Part shown: positions 1 to 7,096 of the stretch, one piece after another | How positions within the stretch are numbered: the stretch's first letter is position 1 | Layout: each line of letters opens with the position of its first letter | Assembly: GCA_903840235.1 (NCBI GenBank) | Contig: CAIMFE010000018.1 | Coordinates: forward strand, 1-9,024 | Reading direction: 5' to 3' | Origin: an uncultured Opitutia bacterium | GTDB taxonomy: Bacteria > Verrucomicrobiota > Verrucomicrobiia > Opitutales > UBA953 | DNA: 9,024 bases | The notes under the pieces: generated by a model | The model's database searches: none | What the model saw: only the letters and a program-made list of their open reading frames with translations | What the model was told of the DNA's origin: nothing | Translations under genes and position numbers: made by a program

Positions 1-335
1 ATGAGTAAGTCAGGTCGCAGAACTAAAGGCGTCTGTCCTTTAATCATGCGGTGTCTGCCGTGATCAATGAGTCCCTGGGGCTTAAAACGGTCTAAATAAG
101 TCGATACCCATTTGGCGTGGATATCTCGATTTCTTAAAATCTTTTTATCGGTGAACGAGCGAACATACAGACGTTCCATCGCCTGATGATAACTATAGCA
201 CGCCGCTCCGATGGTTTTAATTTCTTTTAACTGTGCTTCGGAGATAGGCCAAGGCTCAGGCGAAAGCTTCCAAATCTTTTCTGCGAAAAGAGGTGGCTCG
301 AGAAGTTTTTGTCGAAGGACTTGTTGCGAAGGCAT
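1..335 (-). CDS. Unrecognised protein encoded directly after prfB (5' part only)
   Basis: An open frame runs from an ATG at 335 to the left edge without a stop, giving the first 111 residues; the C-terminal part lies outside the window. The protein starts MPSQQVLRQKLLEPPLF and is rich in basic, aromatic and Trp residues (IWKLSPEPWP, then YSYHQAMERLYVRSF). The last visible part reads GLIDHGRHRMIKGQ and then PLVLRPDLLI. No signal peptide or membrane segment is seen. The start lies 4 bases after the prfB stop with no Shine-Dalgarno sequence, so translation is probably coupled to prfB and the two genes share a transcript. I do not recognise a family. The RPDLL segment faintly recalls the start of a circularly permuted ATP-grasp type domain, but that is speculation. 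That it is a real gene is well supported by its length, spacing and protein-like composition. Confidence 0.8.
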   Translation of the reverse strand, partial: MPSQQVLRQKLLEPPLFAEKIWKLSPEPWPISEAQLKEIKTIGAACYSYHQAMERLYVRSFTDKKILRNRDIHAKWVSTYLDRFKPQGLIDHGRHRMIKGQTPLVLRPDLL

Positions 336-339
336 GGCT

Positions 340-1485
340 TTAGTCGTCGATTTTAATATCTTTATTACGAGTACGGGGTCCACCAGCACGCAACCAGCCA
401 TTAATAAAGGCATCAATATCACCATCCATCACGGCTTGAATATTTCCCGTTTCTACGCCGGTGCGTAAGTCTTTCACCATTTGATAAGGTTGGAAAACGT
501 AAGAGCGGATCTGGTTGCCCCAACCGATATCGCCTTTTTCTCCGTAGTATCGTTCCATCTCGGTACGTTTATCATCCAACATTTTTTCGTAAATACGGGC
601 ACGCAAAATTTTCATCGCAAGGGCGCGATTTTTGACCTGGGAGCGTTCGCGTTGGCAGGCGACGACTAAGCCAGTCGGAATGTGCGTTAGACGCACCGCT
701 GATTCGGTTTTGTTAACGTGTTGTCCGCCTTTGCCGCTCGAACGATACACGTCGACGCGTAGATCGGCTTCGTTGATTTCGACGTCGATATCGTCATCGA
801 TTTCCGCAACCACGTCGACCGACGCAAATGAGGTGTGACGTCGGGCATTGGCATCAAATGGAGAAATACGGACGAGACGGTGGACACCACGTTCAGCTTT
901 TACGTAACCATAGGCATTGGGACCTTCGAGACGGAAGGTGGCTTGGCTGATTCCGGCACCATCACCTTCGGCGACGTCTTCAATTTCAATTTTGAATCCA
1001 CGACGTTCAGCCCAGCGCGTGTACATTCGGAAAAGGATATCGGCCCAGTCGTTGGACTCGGTGCCACCCGCGCCTGCTTTGATGGTGACGATGGCGTTTG
1101 ATTTGTCGTGGAGCCCGGAAAGGAATGAAGCGATTTCGAGGTCGGAGACTTCTGCGAGAAGATCGGCAGCTGTTTTGCGAAGTTCTTCCATTTCTGCATC
1201 CACCGTACCATCGGGTGATTCGACGATAATCTCTGCTAAAGTTTTGGTATCTTCGAGTTTGCGTTTGAAGGCAACCTGCGGGGCAACGACCGTTTTATAA
1301 TTATTACATTCAGAGATAACTTTTTGTGCTGATTTTTGACTGTCCCAAAAGTTGGAGGCCGTCATTTGATTTTCTAACTCAGCGATCTTGGCCTGTTTTC
1401 CTGTGACATCTAAAAATTTCCAAAGATACCCCGACCGACGCTCGATTTCTTCAAGCTGGGAACGAATTTCAGGTGGGATGTACAT
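340..1485 (-). CDS. prfB: Peptide chain release factor 2 (RF2)
   Basis: RF2 reads UGA and UAA stop codons in the ribosomal A site and triggers hydrolysis of peptidyl-tRNA. From the ATG at 1485 the protein has 381 residues. An N-terminal helical domain is followed by the SPF tripeptide at residues 208-210 (stop-codon recognition typical of RF2, in HRLVRISPFDANARRH) and the catalytic GGQ loop at 253-255 (SSGKGGQHVNKTESAV). E. coli RF2 carries these near 205-207 and 250-252, so the fit is very close. The start was chosen because the stretch from this Met to the FLD segment is 25 residues, exactly as in E. coli up to its frameshift site; a TTG at 1527 in the same frame would add 14 poorly conserved residues. 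No Shine-Dalgarno sequence precedes it. Unlike E. coli, the gene is one uninterrupted frame without the in-frame UGA used for autoregulation. The unknown gene at 1-335 follows 4 bases downstream. Confidence 0.96.
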   Translation of the reverse strand: MYIPPEIRSQLEEIERRSGYLWKFLDVTGKQAKIAELENQMTASNFWDSQKSAQKVISECNNYKTVVAPQVAFKRKLEDTKTLAEIIVESPDGTVDAEMEELRKTAADLLAEVSDLEIASFLSGLHDKSNAIVTIKAGAGGTESNDWADILFRMYTRWAERRGFKIEIEDVAEGDGAGISQATFRLEGPNAYGYVKAERGVHRLVRISPFDANARRHTSFASVDVVAEIDDDIDVEINEADLRVDVYRSSGKGGQHVNKTESAVRLTHIPTGLVVACQRERSQVKNRALAMKILRARIYEKMLDDKRTEMERYYGEKGDIGWGNQIRSYVFQPYQMVKDLRTGVETGNIQAVMDGDIDAFINGWLRAGGPRTRNKDIKIDD

Positions 1486-1650
1486 ACTTTGAAGGGTTAG
1501 TTGTGCGATTAACGGCAAGGGGTGCAAAGAAATTGTAATAGTATCCTCGGAAAAAGCGTAAATCTTCTCAACCGCATTTGATTTCTAGGTTTAAATATGA
1601 ATCTGGTGAGTCGAACTTGCTCCGGTCTGAACTATGCTTATGTCTAACCT
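1486..1650. other. Divergent intergenic region between prfB and the M16 peptidase gene
   Basis: These 165 bases separate two divergently transcribed genes and must contain both promoters unless the transcripts are leaderless from further inside. The centre is AT-rich (around 1575-1602). On the plus strand a TATGCT at 1633-1638 could act as a -10 box for the peptidase gene. Transcription would then begin only about 6 bases before its ATG, making a nearly leaderless message, but no good -35 accompanies it. I see no clear operator palindrome, riboswitch or small ORF here. Confidence 0.6.
1532..1562 (-). promoter_or_regulatory. Possible prfB promoter (weak match)
   Basis: Read on the minus strand, a TACAAT hexamer (1532-1537) resembles a -10 box, with TTTACG (1557-1562) as a poor -35 box at a long 19-base spacing. 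An overlapping TACTAT (1538-1543) is an alternative -10. Transcription from here would give a leader of roughly 40 bases before the ATG at 1485 and almost none before the TTG at 1527, which also favours the ATG. This is pattern matching to a sigma-70 consensus only. Confidence 0.25.
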
Positions 1651-4206
1651 ATGGCTTATTTAGAAGGACTTAACTTTACGCAAATCGCTGGGCCGGCCCC
1701 ACTGAGACGAGTTTTGCCTAATGGCCTCGAAGTATTATACACTCACCGTCCGGGGATTGGTCTTTGCACCGTACAGGGTTGGGTGCGCACGGGAAGTGCC
1801 CAAGAGGGCAAGTGGGAAGGGTCAGGCATTTCGCACTATCTCGAGCACATGGTATTCAAGGCCACGGCACGTTTTGCCAATCGTGAATTAACTGAAGCCA
1901 TTCACCGCGTGGGTGGAAGTTCGAACGCGTACACGACCTTTGATCGAACGGTTTATTACGTCGATGCGCCCGAAGAGGGATTTGCCACGGCGATGGAAGC
2001 TATCTCGGAGATGGTTTTTGATCCGTTAATCAGTGAGGAAGATGCGAAAGTAGAACGAGACGTGATCTTACGTGAAATCGCAATGCGTGATGATGAACAC
2101 GATAGCATCTTCGCCGAAAAGATTTTAGAGGAGGCACTGCATGTGCATCCGATGCGGCATCCCATCATCGGACACAAAGACCTGTTTATTAAAATCACAC
2201 CCGACGATTTACGGGCCTATCATAAAGGCAGGTACGCACCTGAAAATGTGGTGCTAGCGATTGGGGGTTCGATGGATCCCGATGAAGTTTTTAAATCCGT
2301 AGAACAGTGGTTTGGACGATTTTCCAGAAATCCGGTGATTCAGGAAGTGCCCGTGATTGAGCCGCCCATGGCTACACCTCGTCGCGTCGAGGTCGCTCGC
2401 GATGTTTCAATCTGTAAGGGTGTAGCGACGTGGAAAATTCCAGGATTCTTTGCTAAAGACCGTAGCGCCATCGATTTATTCTTAGGCGTACTCGGCAGTG
2501 GTAATAGTTCCATTTTGTGGGATGATCTTCGCGAAAATAAAAAGTTAGTTCACGCGGTGGACGCTCATGCCATGGGACTCAAGGATATTGGTCTAGCTTG
2601 GCTGAGTTGGATTGGCGATGCGCACGCTGATCACACCGTCATTGAAAAATCTATCTTAGAAAAAATTAATGAGCTACAGGATAATGGAGTGAGTCAGGCG
2701 CAATTCGAAAAAGTTCGCCGTCAAACAGTGGTCGCGATGGTCAATGGACTCAAAACCATTCATGCGGCGACTGCTCGCAGTGCGTATGCAGCCTGTATTG
2801 GTTATGACCACGCTTGGCCATTGCGCGGGGTAGAGGAGTTGGCGCGTCTAACTCCTGAAGATCTTACCCAGGTTGGTCGTACTTATTTGAAACCTGAATC
2901 TGTAACTTTTGCGGTGATGAATGCTAAAAAGTCTACGGCAACCTCGGATACAAAAGCTCAAATTAAAACTCCCGATGCATTCGAAGTCATTACGCTCGAG
3001 AACGGTGTTCGGGTTGTCCTGCAAGAAGATCACTCCGTGCCGAAGGCTGGTTTCGGGGTCTATTTCTCTGCTGGTATTGCTTATGAAAACGACGCGAAAA
3101 GAGGCGCTACCGGAATTCTCTCAACCCTGTTAACGCGTGACACGGTTCAACACAGCCGACAAGAAGTCGCCCAGATTGTGGATCGTATTGGCGCGACTTT
3201 CGCCGATGTTGGTTCGCAACTCTCCTGCGGATTATGGGGCGAGGCCTTGAGTTCTGATTTTGAACAAATCGCTGAACTGGTAAAGAACGGTGTGCTTACT
3301 CCGAAAATATTGGGCGACGCTTTTGAATCAGAAAAAGCCAGTGCGATTGCGGCGTGTAAAGAAGCCGCGGATGATATCGTTGAGAAAGCCCGACTGCGCT
3401 TACTGAAACAGTTTTTCGGAAATCACCCGTTGAGCATTGATGCGTGTGGAACACCCGAAACGATCGAAAAGCTAAAACAATCCGATATCATTGAATTACA
3501 TAAAAAATTAGTGGTCTCTTCTAATTTAATCATCGGCATCAGTGGCTCCTTTGATCGTCGTGTTGCCTTAGATTTCGCTAAGAAATATTTTGGTATCTTA
3601 CCCAAGGTAGAATTTAAACAAGAGACCCTTAAGCCTCATACCATCAAGCCCAGCAGTGAGGATCAGTTCACCGCAGTAGGCGAACAAGCTGTGGTATGTT
3701 TAGCGTTCCCTCATTGTGGTTTTGCACCCGTGATGGTTACAGCTGCTAATGTCATTGAGGAATTGTTAAGCGGTATGGCCAGCGGACTTTTCCAACGCGT
3801 GCGTGAAGAAAAAGGCTTAGCTTATTTCGTGGGTGCAACACGCGTTGAGACTGCTGATCAGGGCATGTTTTATCTCTATGGTGGGACGACCCAGGAGGCG
3901 GCTCAGCAGGTCATTGATGAAATGAAGGGCGAGTTGGCCCGACTATCTAAGGGTGAGTTTAAAGAGCATGAGATTGAAGATGCTAAACGCCGATTGCGTG
4001 TATCGCGTCGACAAGGCCGACAATCTGCAGGTCGTCGCATGCAGGGTGCACTCACCCGCGAACTCGTTGGCCTCGGTGCGAATTTCGATGCTGAATGGGA
4101 GCGCCGAATGAATGAAACCGATAGTAAGCAGATTCAAAGCTACGCTCAGAAATATTTTAAACTATCCCACGCTCAGCAATTAATTGTCGTCCCGAAAAAA
4201 GCTTAG
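1651..4206 (+). CDS. M16 family zinc metallopeptidase with two tandem modules (pitrilysin/insulinase-like)
   Basis: Members of this clan form a chamber that degrades peptides with a zinc ion held by an inverted HxxEH motif. The 851-residue protein shows H62-Y-L-E65-H66 inside GISHYLEHMVF, and the third zinc ligand E142 in ERDVILREI, 76 residues after H66 as in mitochondrial processing peptidase. An M16_C domain spans roughly 190-385. A second M16 module starts near 443 (TLENGVRVVLQ) but has GILSTLLTRDT (488-498) where HxxEH should be, so it is non-catalytic. The last M16_C domain has RVREEKGLAY, with R718 and Y725 spaced as the substrate-binding Arg824/Tyr831 of insulin-degrading enzyme. Both halves are in one chain, as in pitrilysin, rather than split into two subunits. 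No signal peptide is visible, so a cytoplasmic location is inferred. An in-frame TAA at 1645-1647 fixes the start; no Shine-Dalgarno sequence is present. Confidence 0.95.
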   Translation: MAYLEGLNFTQIAGPAPLRRVLPNGLEVLYTHRPGIGLCTVQGWVRTGSAQEGKWEGSGISHYLEHMVFKATARFANRELTEAIHRVGGSSNAYTTFDRTVYYVDAPEEGFATAMEAISEMVFDPLISEEDAKVERDVILREIAMRDDEHDSIFAEKILEEALHVHPMRHPIIGHKDLFIKITPDDLRAYHKGRYAPENVVLAIGGSMDPDEVFKSVEQWFGRFSRNPVIQEVPVIEPPMATPRRVEVARDVSICKGVATWKIPGFFAKDRSAIDLFLGVLGSGNSSILWDDLRENKKLVHAVDAHAMGLKDIGLAWLSWIGDAHADHTVIEKSILEKINELQDNGVSQAQFEKVRRQTVVAMVNGLKTIHAATARSAYAACIGYDHAWPLRGVEELARLTPEDLTQVGRTYLKPESVTFAVMNAKKSTATSDTKAQIKTPDAFEVITLENGVRVVLQEDHSVPKAGFGVYFSAGIAYENDAKRGATGILSTLLTRDTVQHSRQEVAQIVDRIGATFADVGSQLSCGLWGEALSSDFEQIAELVKNGVLTPKILGDAFESEKASAIAACKEAADDIVEKARLRLLKQFFGNHPLSIDACGTPETIEKLKQSDIIELHKKLVVSSNLIIGISGSFDRRVALDFAKKYFGILPKVEFKQETLKPHTIKPSSEDQFTAVGEQAVVCLAFPHCGFAPVMVTAANVIEELLSGMASGLFQRVREEKGLAYFVGATRVETADQGMFYLYGGTTQEAAQQVIDEMKGELARLSKGEFKEHEIEDAKRRLRVSRRQGRQSAGRRMQGALTRELVGLGANFDAEWERRMNETDSKQIQSYAQKYFKLSHAQQLIVVPKKA

Positions 4207-5483
4207 GACTCTTCTAGTTTTCTAGCGGCTAAGACCGCTACCAAAATACCCGGAATGGCTAAGGCTAAAGCGGCGATAAAGTATCCGGAGTAACCTAAGA
4301 GGTTGGAAAGTTTGCCTGCCCAAAGTCCAGGTAAGTACACGGCGATCAGTGAGAGCGTGGATAATAGGGCGTACCTCACGGCTGCTTGCGCACCGGCTGC
4401 GAGTTTCATCATTGCTAAAATTAATGCGCAGAGACCAGCACCGAAGGCTAAGTATTCGATGAAGAAAATTATAGAAATAACGGTGAGGGAAGGTAGCGGA
4501 TTTACATTAAACGATAACCAGCTGATCCCAATCAGCGGTAAATGCATGCAGATGCCCAGAGGAACGAGTGATTGAGCCAGACCGCGACGAGTGATAATGG
4601 CTGAGCCTACGATGCCGCCGATCGCGAGTCCCAGAATCGCAGTAGTAATACGCAAGTACGCGTAGGTTTCGTCATCAAGTCCAAGTCCACCTTGGAGCAC
4701 ACTCGCTTTGGCAAAGAGTTTAATTACGTGATTCATATGAACCTCACTGGCTCGATAGAAAAAGATGAGACCAATGATAATCGGTAGTCTGGAATCTAGG
4801 TAGAGTGATTTGAGTGCTCCGCCCATTTCTTTGAGCATAGATAGCTTATCCTGGTCCGCTGAGATAGTTTCCTTCGGTTCCCGAGTGAAGCCCCACTGGG
4901 TAAGCAAAAGTACCACTAAACTAAATGCGGCTAAACATATTAAAGTTAGGTTTATATCGTTCGTCGGCCGGTTTGAATGTTTATGAAAGTACCACGCGAG
5001 ATAGATTAATCCTGGACCCGCTAAAACTTGTCCGAGCTTTGAAGCAAAATTAAGTAGCCCAGAATATTTTGCGCGCTGATTATCATTTAACGAATGCACG
5101 TAATATCCATCGAGAAGGAAGTCATGTCCCCCCGACAATAAGGTTAGGATACACAAGACAACCGCGATGGTGGTTACCTGTTCTAATCTAATGAAATGGT
5201 TGAGCACTAGAATGCAGATAATCATGCCAGCTTGGCAGGATATAATGAGTGTGCGCGGTTTTCCGAGGAGACTCAGGAAGGGCGCCCAGAATATTTTGAG
5301 GGCGACGATTAATCCGAGGGCACCCACCACTTGAGTGATTGTTCCATCATTAACCCCGTGATTTTTCAGCACGACGGGCAGGGCTTCGTCGCGCAGTGCC
5401 GCTGGCAGAGTTTGAAAAAGAAATCCACCCAAGACCCAAAGCCACGGAAGTCGTGTCAGGGATGAGTTGGAATTCTCGTGCAT
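4203..5483 (-). CDS. AmpG-like major facilitator superfamily transporter
   Basis: A 426-residue inner-membrane protein with about twelve hydrophobic segments (roughly 12-34, 50-70, 78-97, 102-120, 143-165, 178-198, 232-247, 275-297, 304-322, 332-355, 368-390 and 398-420), the usual MFS fold. The start of the protein, the LKIFWAPFL segment at the end of helix 2 (residues 62-70) and GGHDFLLDGYY (118-128) after helix 4 resemble the LKFLWAP and QDIAIDAY segments of the AmpG / acetyl-CoA transporter-like branch. AmpG imports anhydromuropeptides released from peptidoglycan; the substrate here cannot be read from sequence, so no symbol is given. It is the last gene of the minus-strand run, 5 bases after the preceding gene, with a GA-rich stretch (AGAGAG) just before the ATG. 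Its TAA stop overlaps the TAG stop of the convergent peptidase gene by 4 bases. Confidence 0.85.
   Translation of the reverse strand: MHENSNSSLTRLPWLWVLGGFLFQTLPAALRDEALPVVLKNHGVNDGTITQVVGALGLIVALKIFWAPFLSLLGKPRTLIISCQAGMIICILVLNHFIRLEQVTTIAVVLCILTLLSGGHDFLLDGYYVHSLNDNQRAKYSGLLNFASKLGQVLAGPGLIYLAWYFHKHSNRPTNDINLTLICLAAFSLVVLLLTQWGFTREPKETISADQDKLSMLKEMGGALKSLYLDSRLPIIIGLIFFYRASEVHMNHVIKLFAKASVLQGGLGLDDETYAYLRITTAILGLAIGGIVGSAIITRRGLAQSLVPLGICMHLPLIGISWLSFNVNPLPSLTVISIIFFIEYLAFGAGLCALILAMMKLAAGAQAAVRYALLSTLSLIAVYLPGLWAGKLSNLLGYSGYFIAALALAIPGILVAVLAARKLEES
4223..4240. terminator. Perfect 6-bp hairpin just past the convergent stops (doubtful terminator)
   Basis: TAGCGG (4223-4228), a 6-base loop CTAAGA, and CCGCTA (4235-4240) form a perfect stem. 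TTTT upstream and AAAA downstream could extend it across a small internal loop. It lies 16 bases beyond the stop of the M16 gene, inside the C-terminal coding part of the MFS gene. On neither strand is it followed by a run of T, so it does not fit a standard intrinsic terminator. It is the only candidate near this tail-to-tail junction. Confidence 0.2.
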
Positions 5484-5488
5484 ACTCT

Positions 5489-6259
5489 CTATTTATTCCC
5501 TTCGAGCTGTTCGCGTCCAAACTCATCAACCGATCGGAACAAACTATGGAAGAACTTAGCGACCGTGATATTTAAGCCGAGGAGTTCTTCATCCGTTAAA
5601 TCAAGCATTTCGCCCGGACGGAAGGTACGTTGAGTATCGACCATTTTAGTTTTCTTGGCGCCCCCTTCGGGTGAGTCTGTAGCGTCGATGTCTTTCATCG
5701 CTTTAAATTCAAGGGTCAGTGATCCATCGGGCGAAATATCATCGTTGGTAACCATCCCCGTGCGCACTAAAACTCGTAGGGCGGCGGCAATGCTGAAGAT
5801 GGCGTCTTCTAGCTCGCTGATAATATTATAAGTCTGTTCAAATTCGTTAAACTTCTCTTGTAGATTCATTCTGACGAATGCCTCTTGTTTTTGTCCGATG
5901 ATTTTATCGGCTTCGGGATTACTTGCGACATTGTGACCGCGGGTTTTGATTAAGAGACAAAGCAGGTGAACTTGATTCATCACTTCAGCGGAAAGTGCTA
6001 AGAGGTCATTAATACTGGTGCGTAAGAGTAATCCACGGGAATAGGCGACCATTTGGTCGTGGGTGAGGTGCGCAGCGGGTGCGGGCATGATACGCGAAAC
6101 GTTCGAGTAGTAATCGTAAATTTTCGCATCGGACGTGCGCACGCCGGCGAGAGTGAATGCCAACATGTCGTGTTGACGTTGCAGAGCGGTCAGAAAACTA
6201 CGGCTAATGTTTTGAAGTGAGATGACGCTCTCTTCGGGGTTAGGTTGTTGGTTAGACAT
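5489..6259 (-). CDS. Protein of unknown function, mostly helical, 256 residues
   Basis: I do not recognise a family. No signal peptide or clear transmembrane segment is seen, so a cytoplasmic protein is likely. The first 170 residues look almost entirely helical: an N-terminal helix (about 11-40, ISLQNISRSFLTALQRQHDM), a mixed segment with MPAPAAHLTHDQM (58-70), long amphipathic helices (75-106 and 125-165), then a charged, probably flexible linker (172-215, DSPEGGAKKTK) and a C-terminal acidic helix pair (DLTDEELLGLN). It begins 6 bases after the stop of the methyltransferase gene and ends 5 bases before the MFS start, so it is almost certainly co-transcribed with both. No Shine-Dalgarno sequence precedes the ATG. 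The conserved-looking tightness of the operon supports a real gene; its role is unknown. Confidence 0.85.
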   Translation of the reverse strand: MSNQQPNPEESVISLQNISRSFLTALQRQHDMLAFTLAGVRTSDAKIYDYYSNVSRIMPAPAAHLTHDQMVAYSRGLLLRTSINDLLALSAEVMNQVHLLCLLIKTRGHNVASNPEADKIIGQKQEAFVRMNLQEKFNEFEQTYNIISELEDAIFSIAAALRVLVRTGMVTNDDISPDGSLTLEFKAMKDIDATDSPEGGAKKTKMVDTQRTFRPGEMLDLTDEELLGLNITVAKFFHSLFRSVDEFGREQLEGNK

Positions 6260-6265
6260 CTTAAA

Positions 6266-7096
6266 TTATTCGCTGGGTGGTTTAATCTCAGGTGACTTGG
6301 TGTGACGAGCCCTTTTACGTGCTAAAAATCCATCCTCGCGGGGTTGGGGTGTGGAGGCAATCCAGGCGATGGCGATGGGGGCAGCTTCGGCTAGGCTCAA
6401 AGGGAGGTTATTTACCAGGCCGGGGAAGCGATAGGTATGCTCAATTCGAGGCTGTAAGTCGGGGTCTAGCTCGTTTCCGGAGATCAACAGGGCGATGTGT
6501 CGACCCGGGACGCGAACGGGGGTTCCTAGGTCAATTTTGCGACCGATTTTACCGGTCAGCGCCACCACACAGCATTTTTCTTTTACGAGTTTAAGTAAAC
6601 CGCCGAGGGCGGCAGCACGCATGACGCGTACGTGTTCCATGGCACCTTGGGCGAGGGTCCAAGTATCAGAATTGAAGGCTAGATTTTCGGTACCAGAAGA
6701 GAGAAGAAGTCTTTTGAGTCCGAACGCCGCCATTGAACGGGCGATAGCCGCTAAGTCTGCTGGACGAGAAATGTGATCGGCGATGACGACTGTTTCATGT
6801 GCCTCGCGCCATTCGGCGAAATCGGAAACACGGACGTGACCAGGCTCTGGGCGCATGGTGATGGCACAGACATCATCACAATCCGTTCCCGCGATGTACG
6901 ACATGTCGGAAGCGGAACTGGTATGTAATTTTACACCGAGAGCTTCGAGGGGAATGATGTGACTCGAGAGACTCGGCACACATTTCGGCGAAGCGTGGAT
7001 TTCACGCAAAGACTTGGGATGAAGTTCGATGCAGGCTAAAACAGCGGGGAGACCTCGCAGAATAACTCGATTAGGATTGGAGGTGTCGGTGCTCAC
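6266..7096 (-). CDS. SpoU/TrmH-family RNA methyltransferase, divergent
   Basis: This family transfers a methyl group from S-adenosylmethionine to RNA, usually to a 2'-O ribose, using a C-terminal trefoil-knot domain. The 276-residue protein has the usual plan: an N-terminal L30e-like substrate-binding part (VILRGLPAVLACIE, residues 11-24) and a SPOUT domain from about 102. Motif 1 is DHISRPADLAAIARSMAAFG (107-126), keeping the catalytic-type Arg120 but with Asp114 where the family has Asn. Motif 2 is ALLISGNEL (202-210), like the usual GNEG. Motif 3 is FPGLVNNLPLSLAEA (224-238), where the usual SLNVS is altered to NLPLS. The tail after 250 is basic. The start is a GTG whose GTGA overlaps the stop of the DUF5069 gene; GAAGG lies 9 bases upstream, the best Shine-Dalgarno-like site in the window. 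Whether it methylates rRNA, tRNA or anything cannot be told from sequence. Confidence 0.85.
   Translation of the reverse strand: MSTDTSNPNRVILRGLPAVLACIELHPKSLREIHASPKCVPSLSSHIIPLEALGVKLHTSSASDMSYIAGTDCDDVCAITMRPEPGHVRVSDFAEWREAHETVVIADHISRPADLAAIARSMAAFGLKRLLLSSGTENLAFNSDTWTLAQGAMEHVRVMRAAALGGLLKLVKEKCCVVALTGKIGRKIDLGTPVRVPGRHIALLISGNELDPDLQPRIEHTYRFPGLVNNLPLSLAEAAPIAIAWIASTPQPREDGFLARKRARHTKSPEIKPPSE

Noticed and set aside
835..1300. Plus-strand open frames of 88 and 127 codons opposite prfB
   Set aside because: They lie fully inside the strongly supported prfB gene, show low-complexity, unprotein-like sequence, and arise from its codon pattern.
1486..1527. TTG start for prfB, adding 14 residues
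   Set aside because: The ATG at 1485 gives exactly the N-terminal length of E. coli RF2 up to the FLD/YLD position, and the possible promoter would leave the TTG with almost no leader.
6292..6776. Plus-strand open frames of 100 and 93 codons opposite the methyltransferase gene
   Set aside because: Rich in Arg, Gly and Trp from antisense reading; the minus-strand frame has the SPOUT motifs and the operon overlaps.
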